Below are positions 7,303 through 13,510 of a stretch of 14,426 bases of DNA, in pieces. Numbering within the stretch: the stretch's first letter is position 1; each line of letters starts with the position of its first letter. The notes under the pieces are model-generated. The model searched no databases and was not told where the DNA came from. It saw only the letters and a list, made by a program, of their open reading frames with translations. The DNA comes from an uncultured Acidimicrobiia bacterium. Its GTDB lineage: Bacteria; Actinomycetota; Acidimicrobiia; IMCC26256; CALEDW01. Where the stretch lies: contig CALEDW010000029.1 of the NCBI GenBank assembly GCA_937949585.1, forward strand, positions 1-14,426, read 5' to 3'. A program made the position numbers and the translations under genes.

Positions 7303-7680
7303 ATGGGATCGGAGCAGCTGCACGAACCGGCCGAGACCATCGGCTCCGAGGTGATCGACCGGCACCGGGCGATCGTGTCGATCATGGAGGAGCTCGAGGC
7401 CGTCGACTGGTACGACCAGCGGGTGCACGCCACCGGCGACGCGGAGCTCGCCGCCGTCCTCGCCCACAACCGCGACGAGGAGAAGGAGCACTTCGCGATG
7501 ACGCTGGAGTGGCTGCGCCGCCGGGACCCGGTGCTCGACCGGCACCTGCGGACGTACCTGTTCACCGACACGGACGTCACCGGCATCGAAACCGAGGTGG
7601 AAGGCGAGGCACGGGGTCGGGCCCCGGCCCGGCCCGACTCCCTCGGCCTCGGCGACCTTCGAGGGGAGCGATCGCTGTGA
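7303..7680 (+). CDS. Encapsulated ferritin (EncFtn), encapsulin cargo ferroxidase
   Basis: This 125-residue protein matches the encapsulated ferritin family, half-ferritins that oxidise Fe(II) inside encapsulin shells. Residues 20-84 are very close to what I recall of the Rhodospirillum rubrum EncFtn, including RHRAIVS, EELEAVDWYDQR, AHNRDEEKEH and TLEWLRR. Its ferroxidase ligands E32, E62 and H65 correspond here to E30, E60 and H63, and W38 to W36. The subunit has only two long helices, so the active centre must form between subunits, as known for the family. A flexible linker (about 95-111) leads to a shell-targeting peptide at 112-125. ATG 7303 has a strong Shine-Dalgarno sequence. The stop overlaps the encapsulin GTG (GTGA), so cargo and shell are translated together. 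Confidence 0.95.
   Translation: MGSEQLHEPAETIGSEVIDRHRAIVSIMEELEAVDWYDQRVHATGDAELAAVLAHNRDEEKEHFAMTLEWLRRRDPVLDRHLRTYLFTDTDVTGIETEVEGEARGRAPARPDSLGLGDLRGERSL
7636..7677 (+). other. Encapsulin targeting peptide at the EncFtn C-terminus
   Basis: Residues 112-125, DSLGLGDLRGERSL, match the known cargo-loading form of an LG(I/L)G-x-L-(K/R) core at the extreme C-terminus. Such peptides dock in a hydrophobic groove on the inner face of the encapsulin shell. A Pro/Ala/Arg-rich linker precedes it. The last codon lies within the start overlap of the shell gene. Confidence 0.88.
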
Positions 7681-8477
7681 ACCACCTCCTGCGCGAGTTG
7701 GCCCCGGTGAGCGACACCGCCTGGGAGGCGGTGGAGGGGGAGGCGCGCCGGGCGCTGCGCGAGTACCTCGCCGCCCGCCGCCTCGTCGACTTCTCCGGCC
7801 CGCACGGGTGGCAGCACGCCGCGGTGGGGCTGGGGCGGGTGGACGGGATCGACCCGCCCCGTGACGGGGTTCGCGCCCAGGTGCGCCGGGCCGTGCCGCT
7901 GGTGGAGCTGCGGGCACCGTTCGAGCTGCCCCGCGCCGAGCTGGAGGCCATCGACCGGGGGTGCCGGGCCCCCGACCTCGACCCGGTGATCACCGCGGCG
8001 CGCCGGCTCGCCCAGGCCGAGGACAAGGCCGTGTTCCACGGGTACGGCCCCGCCGGGATCCGGGGGATCACCGAGGCCAGCCCGCACGAGGCGGTCACCA
8101 TCGGCGACGACTACGAGGAGTACCCCCGGCCGGTGGCCAAAGCGGTGGCGAAGCTGCGCAGCTGGGGGGTCGAGGGCCCCTACGGCATCGCCCTGGGGCC
8201 CCGCTGCTACCAGGGGGTCATGGAGACGACCCGTGGTGGCTACCCGATCATCGAGCACCTGAAGCTGATCCTGGGCGGACCGGTGGTGTGGGCACCGGCC
8301 GTCGACGGGGCCGTGGTGCTCAGCGTCCGGGGCGGCGACTTCGAGCTCGTGGTCGGCCAGGACATCTCCGTGGGCTACCACGGCGCCGACGCCGAGTCGG
8401 TGGCGCTGTACCTGGAGGAGAGCTTCACCTTCCAGGTCCACGGGCCGGAGGCCGCGGTCGCGCTCGTCTACGGGTGA
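7677..8477 (+). CDS. Family 1 encapsulin shell protein
   Basis: Encapsulins are HK97-fold proteins that assemble into hollow icosahedral nanocompartments around cargo. The 266-residue length fits the family 1 (Linocin M18/Cfp29-like) type that usually builds 60-mer shells. Recognisable blocks are the N-terminal LLRELAPVSDTAWEAVE (about 4-20), the AARRLVDFSGP segment leading into the E-loop (32-42), PLVELRAPFELPR (74-86), EDKAVFHGY (115-123), GYPIIEHLK (188-196) and WAPAVDGAVVLSVRGGDFEL (205-224). The GTG start at 7677 overlaps the EncFtn stop and has an upstream GAGGGGAG. With the ferritin cargo just before it, the expected job is iron storage and protection from iron-driven oxidative damage. 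Confidence 0.96.
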   Translation: MNHLLRELAPVSDTAWEAVEGEARRALREYLAARRLVDFSGPHGWQHAAVGLGRVDGIDPPRDGVRAQVRRAVPLVELRAPFELPRAELEAIDRGCRAPDLDPVITAARRLAQAEDKAVFHGYGPAGIRGITEASPHEAVTIGDDYEEYPRPVAKAVAKLRSWGVEGPYGIALGPRCYQGVMETTRGGYPIIEHLKLILGGPVVWAPAVDGAVVLSVRGGDFELVVGQDISVGYHGADAESVALYLEESFTFQVHGPEAAVALVYG

Positions 8478-8532
8478 CGTCGGTCTCACCGAACCGAAAC
8501 CCGGCCGATGCCGGAACGTCACGGGGGGTTGG

Positions 8533-8538
8533 TATGTT
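8533..8538 (+). promoter_or_regulatory. Possible -10 element (TATGTT) for the small ORF after encapsulin
   Basis: TATGTT fits TANNNT and ends 11 bases before ATG 8550, with no Shine-Dalgarno sequence between. The 72-base gap after encapsulin also holds a short CCGGC-CGAT-GCCGG hairpin (8501-8514), which might separate the two transcripts. Confidence 0.35.
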
Positions 8539-8549
8539 GCCCCTCACGT

Positions 8550-8729
8550 ATGGTGCGGGTGGATGAGTTGCTCGGGATCATCGACGGGGCCTTGGAGCGG
8601 TTCGGCGGGCGCGACCTGATCGCCGCCTCCGAAGTGGTCGACCTGCTCCTCGACCTGCGCCTCTGCGTCCTCGCCGACGGTGAGCTCGGCGAGCTCCTCG
8701 AGCGCGCCCAGGAACCCGCCGCGACCTGA
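8550..8729 (+). CDS. Small acidic hypothetical protein (59 aa) downstream of encapsulin
   Basis: I do not recognise this family. From ATG 8550 it encodes 59 residues, starting MVRVDELLGIIDGALERFGG; GTG 8553 is an equally good start, and an upstream in-frame ATG at 8508 adds residues that look non-coding. It is Leu-rich and strongly acidic (13 Asp/Glu against 5 Arg), has one Cys (residue 39), and should form two or three amphipathic helices. It has no signal peptide, membrane span or encapsulin targeting peptide. A TATGTT hexamer 11 bases upstream suggests its own leaderless promoter. It lies 72 bases after the encapsulin gene on the same strand, so a link to iron storage is possible but unproven. 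Confidence 0.6.
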   Translation: MVRVDELLGIIDGALERFGGRDLIAASEVVDLLLDLRLCVLADGELGELLERAQEPAAT

Positions 8730-8732
8730 GCC

Positions 8733-8757
8733 GCCCGGCCGGCGGGCCCGGTGGGCC
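8733..8757. terminator. GC-rich overlapping hairpins between convergent genes
   Basis: GCCCG (8733-8737) pairs with CGGGC (8743-8747), and GGCCC (8745-8749) pairs with GGGCC (8753-8757). They lie between the stop at 8729 and the convergent hydrolase stop at 8788. There is no T-run. The location suits a bidirectional terminator, but stems this short arise easily in GC-rich DNA. Confidence 0.3.
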
Positions 8758-8787
8758 GAGTGGGCCGACACCGCCTGACGGCGCGGC

Positions 8788-9618
8788 TCAGTCGGTGCCG
8801 AGGAACCCCCGCACCAGCGCCGCGAGCTCGGCGGGCTTCTCGAACACCAGCCAGTGCGCAGCGTCGTCGAGCACCTCGAGGCGGGCGCCGGGGATCTCGG
8901 CCGCGAAGGTCTCGGCCACGGCGGTGGGCACCAGGCCGTCGCGCGCCCCGGCCACCACCAGCGTCGGGACCCGGATCCGCCCGAGACGGCGCCGCAGCTT
9001 CGGGTTGTGGAGGTACGGATCCCAACCGAGCTTGGCGGTGGCGGCCAGGGCCTTCCACATCGGGAGCACGACCTCGAGGGGGATCTCGGTGCTCCGGCCC
9101 ACGTCGCCGCTGAACGCGTCGAGGGCGTGCATCGCCGCGGCGATCGGGTGCTGCTGATCGGCGAAGAGCATCTCGGCCAGCTCCGAGGGGCTGCGGCCGA
9201 ACAGCTCGGCGACCGGCGCCTCGTCGAGGTGGATCCCCACCGGGTTCACCAGCACCAGCGCCGAGACGGCGTCCGGGTAGCGGGTGGCGAGCTCCAGGGC
9301 CATCCAGCCCCCCAGCGACAGGCCCATCACCGCCGGGCATTCGAGGCCGAGGCGCTCCCAGACGTCGAGGAGATGGAAGACCGCGTCCTCCATGTCGTCG
9401 ATGTGCTCGATGCCTTCCGACTCGCCGAAACCGCAGAACTCCGGCACGATCACCTCGTAGCTGCGGGCGAGGTCGTCGAGGACGGGGGCGGCGGTCTCCC
9501 CGCCGGCCGAGTGCAGGTAGACGAGGGCCCGTCCGGCCCCGGCCCGCAGCACCCGGACCGTGCCGACCGCCGTCGCCAGGGGCTCCGTGCGCCAGTCGAC
9601 GGCGGCCGTCGTGCTCAC
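8788..9618 (-). CDS. Alpha/beta-fold hydrolase
   Basis: This is a 276-residue cytoplasmic alpha/beta hydrolase with a full catalytic triad: nucleophile S101 in GLSLGG, acid D227 in GARDGLVP, and H255 in DDAAHW near the C-terminus. YLHSAGG (34-40) probably supplies the oxyanion-hole region. Residues about 125-205 form the cap domain. The GTG start at 9618 overlaps the stop of the upstream monooxygenase by 4 bases (GTGA), so the two are translationally coupled. That suggests one pathway in which the monooxygenase makes an ester, lactone or ring-opened product and the hydrolase cleaves it. The pairing is an inference; the substrate cannot be read from the sequence. Confidence 0.88.
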   Translation of the reverse strand: MSTTAAVDWRTEPLATAVGTVRVLRAGAGRALVYLHSAGGETAAPVLDDLARSYEVIVPEFCGFGESEGIEHIDDMEDAVFHLLDVWERLGLECPAVMGLSLGGWMALELATRYPDAVSALVLVNPVGIHLDEAPVAELFGRSPSELAEMLFADQQHPIAAAMHALDAFSGDVGRSTEIPLEVVLPMWKALAATAKLGWDPYLHNPKLRRRLGRIRVPTLVVAGARDGLVPTAVAETFAAEIPGARLEVLDDAAHWLVFEKPAELAALVRGFLGTD

Positions 9619-10790
9619 GCGACCGCTCCCCGTGCCGCCGGTCGGTACACGGGGGCACCCGCCGGGAACTCCTCCCGCAGGCGCGGCATGACCTCCTCGG
9701 CGAACAGCCGCATGTTCTTCGTGGTGAGCTCATACGGGAGGCTGCCGAGCTGGAACAGACCGAGGAGGTTGCCCGTGCCGAGGCGGGCCAGGCTGTCGAC
9801 GAGCAGGTCGGTGACGGTGGACGGGGAGCCGACGATGGCGTAGCGCCCCTCCACGATGTCGGACCACCGATCGACGTTGAGCATGAACGTCCCGGCCGAG
9901 CGCAGGATGCTGCCGAGCGACCGCACCGATGTGTACCCCGGCGGTTGGATCGTGATGCCGGGGAGGAGCCGGCGCACGAAGTACCAGAGGTGCTCCTCGT
10001 ACTCGCGCCGGGCCTGCTCGTCGGTCTCGGCCACGTAGATCGGGACCAGCCAGCCGGCCTGCAGCGGGTCGGCGGTGTAGCCCTCGGCCTCGCAGGCGTC
10101 GCGGAACATGGCGAAGTAGCGCTCGAACACCTCGAAGTGGAAGTAGGGGATGCCCATGTACGCGTAGCGGCGCCGGGCCACGAACTCGAAGGTCTCCAGC
10201 GATCCGGCCCCGGGGATCCAGATCTCGGGGTGCGGCTGCTGCAGGGGCCGGGGCCAGGGGTTCACGTAGCGGATGCGGTAGTGCTTCCCCACCCAGGGAA
10301 ACGGCCCCGGGGTGGTCCAGGCCTTCAGGATGAGGTCGTGGGCCTCGCGGAAGCGTTCCCGGGCCTCGGCCGGGTTCACCGAGAACGAGTAGTACTCCGG
10401 GCCGCCGCCGACCACCATCCCGGCGATGAGCCGCCCGCCGCTCAGCACGTCGATCATCGCGAACTCCTCGGCGACCCGGGTCGGCGGGTCGTACAGGGGA
10501 AGCGCGTTCCCGACGATCGCGATCCGCAGGCGGGTGGTCTGGCGGGCGAGGATCGCGCCCATGAGGTTCGGCGAGGGCATGTTGCCGTAGGCGTTCTGGT
10601 GGTGCTCGTTCACGCACACCCCGTCGAAGCCGAGCTCCTCGGCCAGCACCAGCTCGTCCAGGTACCTGCGGTACAGCCCGTGGCCGACCTGCGGGTCGTA
10701 CAGCCGGTTCGGGCAGGTCACCCATGCCGGTCCGTCGTAGGAGGGATCAAGCCCGATGTAGGGCATGAGGTGGAACACGAAGCAGCGCAC
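9615..10790 (-). CDS. Luciferase-like (LLM class) flavin-dependent monooxygenase
   Basis: The 391-residue TIM-barrel protein belongs to the bacterial luciferase-like monooxygenase family, which uses reduced FMN or F420 for oxygenation or hydride transfer. Visible family features are YLDELVLAEELGFDGVCVNEHH (43-64), with the NEHH segment at the flavin site, the DPPTRVAEEFAMIDVLSGGRLIAGMVVG region (101-128), and a C-terminal GSPSTVTDLL (321-330). The GTG start at 10790 is preferred because CGAGGAGG lies 5 bases upstream and the family N-terminus starts there; the frame stays open further upstream without homology. It is coupled to an alpha/beta hydrolase. A 22-base palindrome touches its probable promoter, suggesting regulation. 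FMN or F420 use cannot be settled by eye. Confidence 0.9.
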   Translation of the reverse strand: MRCFVFHLMPYIGLDPSYDGPAWVTCPNRLYDPQVGHGLYRRYLDELVLAEELGFDGVCVNEHHQNAYGNMPSPNLMGAILARQTTRLRIAIVGNALPLYDPPTRVAEEFAMIDVLSGGRLIAGMVVGGGPEYYSFSVNPAEARERFREAHDLILKAWTTPGPFPWVGKHYRIRYVNPWPRPLQQPHPEIWIPGAGSLETFEFVARRRYAYMGIPYFHFEVFERYFAMFRDACEAEGYTADPLQAGWLVPIYVAETDEQARREYEEHLWYFVRRLLPGITIQPPGYTSVRSLGSILRSAGTFMLNVDRWSDIVEGRYAIVGSPSTVTDLLVDSLARLGTGNLLGLFQLGSLPYELTTKNMRLFAEEVMPRLREEFPAGAPVYRPAARGAVA

Positions 10791-10795
10791 CGCGG

Positions 10796-10802
10796 CCTCC
10801 TC
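10796..10802 (-). promoter_or_regulatory. Shine-Dalgarno sequence deciding the monooxygenase start
   Basis: GAGGAGG on the minus strand lies 5 bases before GTG 10790. It is the basis for choosing this start over the longer open frame. Confidence 0.7.
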
Positions 10803-10818
10803 GGCGTCGTCCGCACCG

Positions 10819-10824
10819 ACGATA
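10819..10824 (-). promoter_or_regulatory. Putative -10 element (TATCGT) of the monooxygenase-hydrolase operon
   Basis: TATCGT on the minus strand fits TANNNT. It would place the transcript start near 10812, leaving a leader of about 20 bases that contains the Shine-Dalgarno sequence. It abuts the palindrome at 10824-10845. No convincing -35 is visible. Confidence 0.4.
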
Positions 10825-10845
10825 CCCCTCGCCGCGGCGAGGGGT
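10824..10845. promoter_or_regulatory. 22-base perfect palindrome, candidate operator
   Basis: Two 11-base arms, ACCCCTCGCCG and CGGCGAGGGGT, are exact reverse complements with no spacer. The site lies in the 93-base divergent gap between the monooxygenase and the transpeptidase. It would sit in the -35/-10 spacer of the monooxygenase promoter, which suits a dimeric repressor. The lack of a loop argues against a terminator. Confidence 0.6.
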
Positions 10846-10870
10846 GCACGGACCGGGCCGCCCCGGCCGG

Positions 10871-10876
10871 TACCCT
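10871..10876 (+). promoter_or_regulatory. Putative -10 element (TACCCT) of the L,D-transpeptidase gene
   Basis: TACCCT fits TANNNT and ends 7 bases before GTG 10884, with no Shine-Dalgarno sequence between. This is the same leaderless-type layout seen before sufC and the glycosyltransferase gene. Confidence 0.4.
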
Positions 10877-10883
10877 CCCGGCG

Positions 10884-11987
10884 GTGCGGCGCCGTCTCGC
10901 CTCCTGGTGGCTGCCGCCGTTCGCCGCCCTGATCGCCGGGGGCACGGTCGTGGTGTTGAGCGCCGTGTTGCGCGCCGAGGAACCCACGGCGTCGGCCGGT
11001 CCCGGCCGGGCCGGACCCCCCGCCGCCCCGGCCGCCACCACCACGACCCTGCCGGTCGCGACGAGCACCACCCGCCCGGCGCTCCGCCAACCGCCGGTGG
11101 TGGAGATGCCACCGCTGCCGCCGGGGGGCCTGGGACCCGGTGCGAGCGGGGAGGTCGTGCGGGCCTACCAGCAGCGCCTCGCCGACCTGCGCGTCGACCC
11201 GGGTCCGATCGACGGCCGCTACGGCGGGGCCATGGTCTACGCCGTGCAGACGGTGCAGAAGATCGCCGGACTGGACCGCACCGGCCGGATCGGGGAGCCC
11301 GAACGCTTCGTGATCTCCGCCTTCCGCTACCCGGAGCCCCTGGCGCCCGACGCGGAGGCGAACCGTACCGAGATCGACGTGGACCGTCAGGTGCTCATCC
11401 TCTACGAGGGGCACCAGGTCCGGCTCGTCACGACCGCATCGACCGGCTCCGGCGAGCGCTACTGCTTCAACACCCCGCGGGTGAACCCCACCCGCCGGGT
11501 GTGCGAACTGGCCAACACCCCGTCGGGTCGCTTCACCTACACCCGGTTCGTTCGGGGCTGGGACCCGTCCCCGCTCGGACGGCTCTACAACCCGATCTAC
11601 TTCAACGGCGGCATCGCGGTGCACGGCTACGAGTCGGTGCCGACCGTGCCGGCCTCGCACGGATGCACCCGGATCCCCATGCACGTCGCCGAGTGGTTCC
11701 CGACGGCGGTGCGCGTCGGCGACCCGGTGTACGTGTTCGGGGGGCGTCCGGCCCAGATCCTCTCGAGCACACCGCTGGCCCCCATCCCGCCACCGCCTCC
11801 GCCTCCTCCGACCGCTGCGCCGGTGGAGCCGCCGCCTCCCACCACCACGCCTTCCACCACCACGCCTCCCACCACGCCTCCCACCACGGGCGCTCCCGGC
11901 ACACCGCCCGCCACCTCACCGGCGGCACCGACCGCGCCAGGACGCGGTGCGCCGGCCGCGCCGGGGCGGGGCGTCACGTCGCGCTGA
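10884..11987 (+). CDS. Membrane-anchored L,D-transpeptidase (YkuD) with peptidoglycan-binding domain
   Basis: The 367-residue product cross-links peptidoglycan (3-3 links) or attaches proteins to it outside the membrane. In order it shows a short basic N-terminus, a signal-anchor span (about 8-29), an Ala/Pro/Thr linker, a PG_binding_1-like domain (about 84-140, with RAYQQRLADLRVDPGPIDGRYG), and a YkuD catalytic domain (about 162-286). The active site is H247 (IAVHGYE) and S258-H259-G260-C261 (SHGCTRIP), with C261 as nucleophile. The tail (about 300-367) is low-complexity Pro/Thr, including eight consecutive prolines and PPTTT-type repeats. A tail after the catalytic domain is unusual and may span the wall. 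GTG 10884 follows TACCCT by 7 bases. The 3' end overlaps the convergent heme oxygenase gene by 14 bases. Confidence 0.92.
   Translation: MRRRLASWWLPPFAALIAGGTVVVLSAVLRAEEPTASAGPGRAGPPAAPAATTTTLPVATSTTRPALRQPPVVEMPPLPPGGLGPGASGEVVRAYQQRLADLRVDPGPIDGRYGGAMVYAVQTVQKIAGLDRTGRIGEPERFVISAFRYPEPLAPDAEANRTEIDVDRQVLILYEGHQVRLVTTASTGSGERYCFNTPRVNPTRRVCELANTPSGRFTYTRFVRGWDPSPLGRLYNPIYFNGGIAVHGYESVPTVPASHGCTRIPMHVAEWFPTAVRVGDPVYVFGGRPAQILSSTPLAPIPPPPPPPPTAAPVEPPPPTTTPSTTTPPTTPPTTGAPGTPPATSPAAPTAPGRGAPAAPGRGVTSR
11835..11888 (+). repeat. In-frame tandem repeat encoding the Pro/Thr tail of the transpeptidase
   Basis: Four consecutive units, CCTCCCACCACCACG, CCTTCCACCACCACG and two copies of CCTCCCACCACG, encode PPTTT-PSTTT-PPTT-PPTT in frame. 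Lengths are multiples of 3 (15, 15, 12, 12), so copy-number changes would keep the frame. This is a candidate variable-number repeat. Confidence 0.7.
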
Positions 11988-11990
11988 CGC
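11971..11990. other. Inverted repeat containing both convergent stop codons
   Basis: GCGTCA (11971-11976) and TGACGC (11985-11990) are reverse complements separated by 8 bases. The left arm holds the heme oxygenase stop (minus strand) and the right arm the transpeptidase stop (plus strand). It may be a weak bidirectional 3'-end structure. Confidence 0.4.
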
Positions 11991-12648
11991 GCCGCCAGCA
12001 GGCGTCGAACACCGCCCGGTTCGCCCGGAACGCCGCCCGTGCCTCGGCCACCAGGTCGGCGCACTCGGCCTCCGACCAGGGGACCTCGTCGAGGAGGCGC
12101 CGGTAGCGCTCCTTCCAGGCGGACGGGTCGCCGAGCGCCCCGAAGTCGTAGAACGCGGCACCGGCGGTGGGCCCGAGACCGTAGGAGCGGTCCAGGACCC
12201 GGGCGATGATCCGGCCGCCGGACAGGTCACCGAGGTAGCGGGTGTAGTGGTGGGCGAGGAACCCCCACGGGCGTTCGGCGGCGACGTGGATGCGCTCGGT
12301 GTAGGCGCGCGTGGCGGGCAGCAGCCCGGCCGGCGGTGGTGCGTCACCGGCATCGGTGAGGGTGGCCAGGTCGGCGCGGAGCGCGGCGGTGCGGGTGAGG
12401 CCGGGGTGCAGGAACGAGCCGACGTAGGGATCTCCGGCCCACCGCGCGGCGTAGTGCTCGAGCGTTGCGTACACCTCGGCCAGCTGTACCACGAGGTCCC
12501 GGTAGGTCCAGCGGGGGAGTCGACCTCGGAGCAGCGCCCGCATCAACGGCGACGCCTCGGCGGCGCGGTGCTCGGCCGACGTGGCTTCCCGCAGGTGCTC
12601 GGAGAACCGGGCCGCGGGGCGGGTGGAGGGGACGGACGGTCGGGACAC
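11974..12648 (-). CDS. Heme oxygenase (biliverdin-producing, HO-1-like)
   Basis: Heme oxygenase opens heme to biliverdin, CO and Fe(II) using O2 and electrons from a reductase. The 224-residue length is typical. The proximal heme ligand is H27 in TSAEHRAAE, matching H25 of human HO-1. The distal-helix signature HYTRYLGDLSGG (134-145) is intact, including the catalytic-network Asp D141. The GTG start at 12648 is supported by GAGGAGG at 12657-12663 (minus strand), which overlaps the stop of the upstream membrane-protein gene, so the two are co-transcribed. Release of heme iron fits a role in iron supply, and the same window carries Fe-S and ferritin-encapsulin genes, though in a separate unit. 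The 3' end overlaps the convergent transpeptidase gene. Confidence 0.95.
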   Translation of the reverse strand: MSRPSVPSTRPAARFSEHLREATSAEHRAAEASPLMRALLRGRLPRWTYRDLVVQLAEVYATLEHYAARWAGDPYVGSFLHPGLTRTAALRADLATLTDAGDAPPPAGLLPATRAYTERIHVAAERPWGFLAHHYTRYLGDLSGGRIIARVLDRSYGLGPTAGAAFYDFGALGDPSAWKERYRRLLDEVPWSEAECADLVAEARAAFRANRAVFDACWRRVSAT

Positions 12649-12661
12649 CGGATGGGCCTCC

Positions 12662-13510
12662 TCAGGAGCACGGGGACGAGACGGCGGGGGACGACGGCGG
12701 TGCAGGCGAAGGAGCCCGGGTGGCCACGCTCCGGCGGCGCCACAACGCCACGGTGAGTACGACCACGGCGGCGCCGAGCAGTGCGGGCACGCCCCAGGGC
12801 GTGACCTCGACCCGGGACCGGGCTGTGGACCCCGAGGCGAGCGCGGCGGTGACGGTGTAGGTACCCCACGCCGGCGCCGGGACCGGCAGGTGCACCTCGA
12901 CGGACCGGCTGGCCCCGGCCGGGACGGGCGGCGTGCGCACCGTCCGCGTGACGAGCGGTGCGGCGCCGGTACGTGCCAGGGCGACGTTCAGGCTCGTGGC
13001 CTCGGCGCGCCGTCCACCGCGGTTGGCCACCACCGCACGTACCCGGACCCGGGTCGGACCGGCCAGCAACGACCAGTCCGTCACCCCCGGGTGCACGGAG
13101 GTGACCGCCACCACCGGCCGTGCCGGGCGTGGCGACGCGGGCGCGACATCCGGGACGCCGACGATCCTCACCGGCAGCAGGGCCGTGCTCCCGCCCGCCC
13201 CGATCGCCCGGAGCACGCACGGGCACGGGCTCGGGGGTGCGGCGACCCGCAGCTCGACCCGGATGGGCCCGTCCCCGCCGACCACCACCGACCGGGCGTC
13301 ACCCACGGCGCAGTCGGCGGATCCACGCCGGGCTGCGCCCCCGCACACCTCGAGGTTGACGATCCCCGGTGGGAAGTTCGCCAGCGTCACCTCCACCGGC
13401 GCCCCGGGCAGGAGTGGTCCCGGGGCCACGCCGATCGCCGGCGCAGGAGCCGGTGGTCCGCTCGGTACCAACAGCCCGGCGACGGTGACCACCGTGCCCA
13501 GCGCCCGCAT
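12662..13510 (-). CDS. Secreted, C-terminally membrane-anchored protein with Ig-like domains
   Basis: This 282-residue protein has an N-terminal signal peptide (about 1-25, MRALGTVVTVAGLLVPSG). An Ig-like beta-domain (about 27-117) has four cysteines, C56, C67, C96 and C98, in a pattern that recalls neocarzinostatin-like folds. A second beta-domain (about 133-237) resembles CARDB/Ig-like repeats. It ends with a transmembrane segment (about 241-257) and a short Ser/Pro-rich cytoplasmic tail after WRRR. The ATG shares one base with the upstream DUF916 gene stop (TGATG), so coupling is likely. The heme oxygenase gene starts 13 bases downstream. The function is unknown; the protein is probably displayed on the outer face of the membrane together with its DUF916 partner. 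Confidence 0.75.
   Translation of the reverse strand: MRALGTVVTVAGLLVPSGPPAPAPAIGVAPGPLLPGAPVEVTLANFPPGIVNLEVCGGAARRGSADCAVGDARSVVVGGDGPIRVELRVAAPPSPCPCVLRAIGAGGSTALLPVRIVGVPDVAPASPRPARPVVAVTSVHPGVTDWSLLAGPTRVRVRAVVANRGGRRAEATSLNVALARTGAAPLVTRTVRTPPVPAGASRSVEVHLPVPAPAWGTYTVTAALASGSTARSRVEVTPWGVPALLGAAVVVLTVALWRRRSVATRAPSPAPPSSPAVSSPCS

Noticed and set aside
7188..8522. Minus-strand open frame of 444 codons across the ferritin and encapsulin genes
   Set aside because: It is antisense to two clearly identified, coupled genes and shows no motif; it is a high-GC artefact.
9945..10883. Plus-strand open frame extending the transpeptidase upstream by 313 codons
   Set aside because: It lies antisense to the monooxygenase. 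The real protein starts at GTG 10884 with a normal signal-anchor sequence.
10791..11684. Upstream extension of the monooxygenase frame on the minus strand
   Set aside because: It runs antisense to the transpeptidase, and the extra residues lack family similarity. A good Shine-Dalgarno sequence supports GTG 10790.
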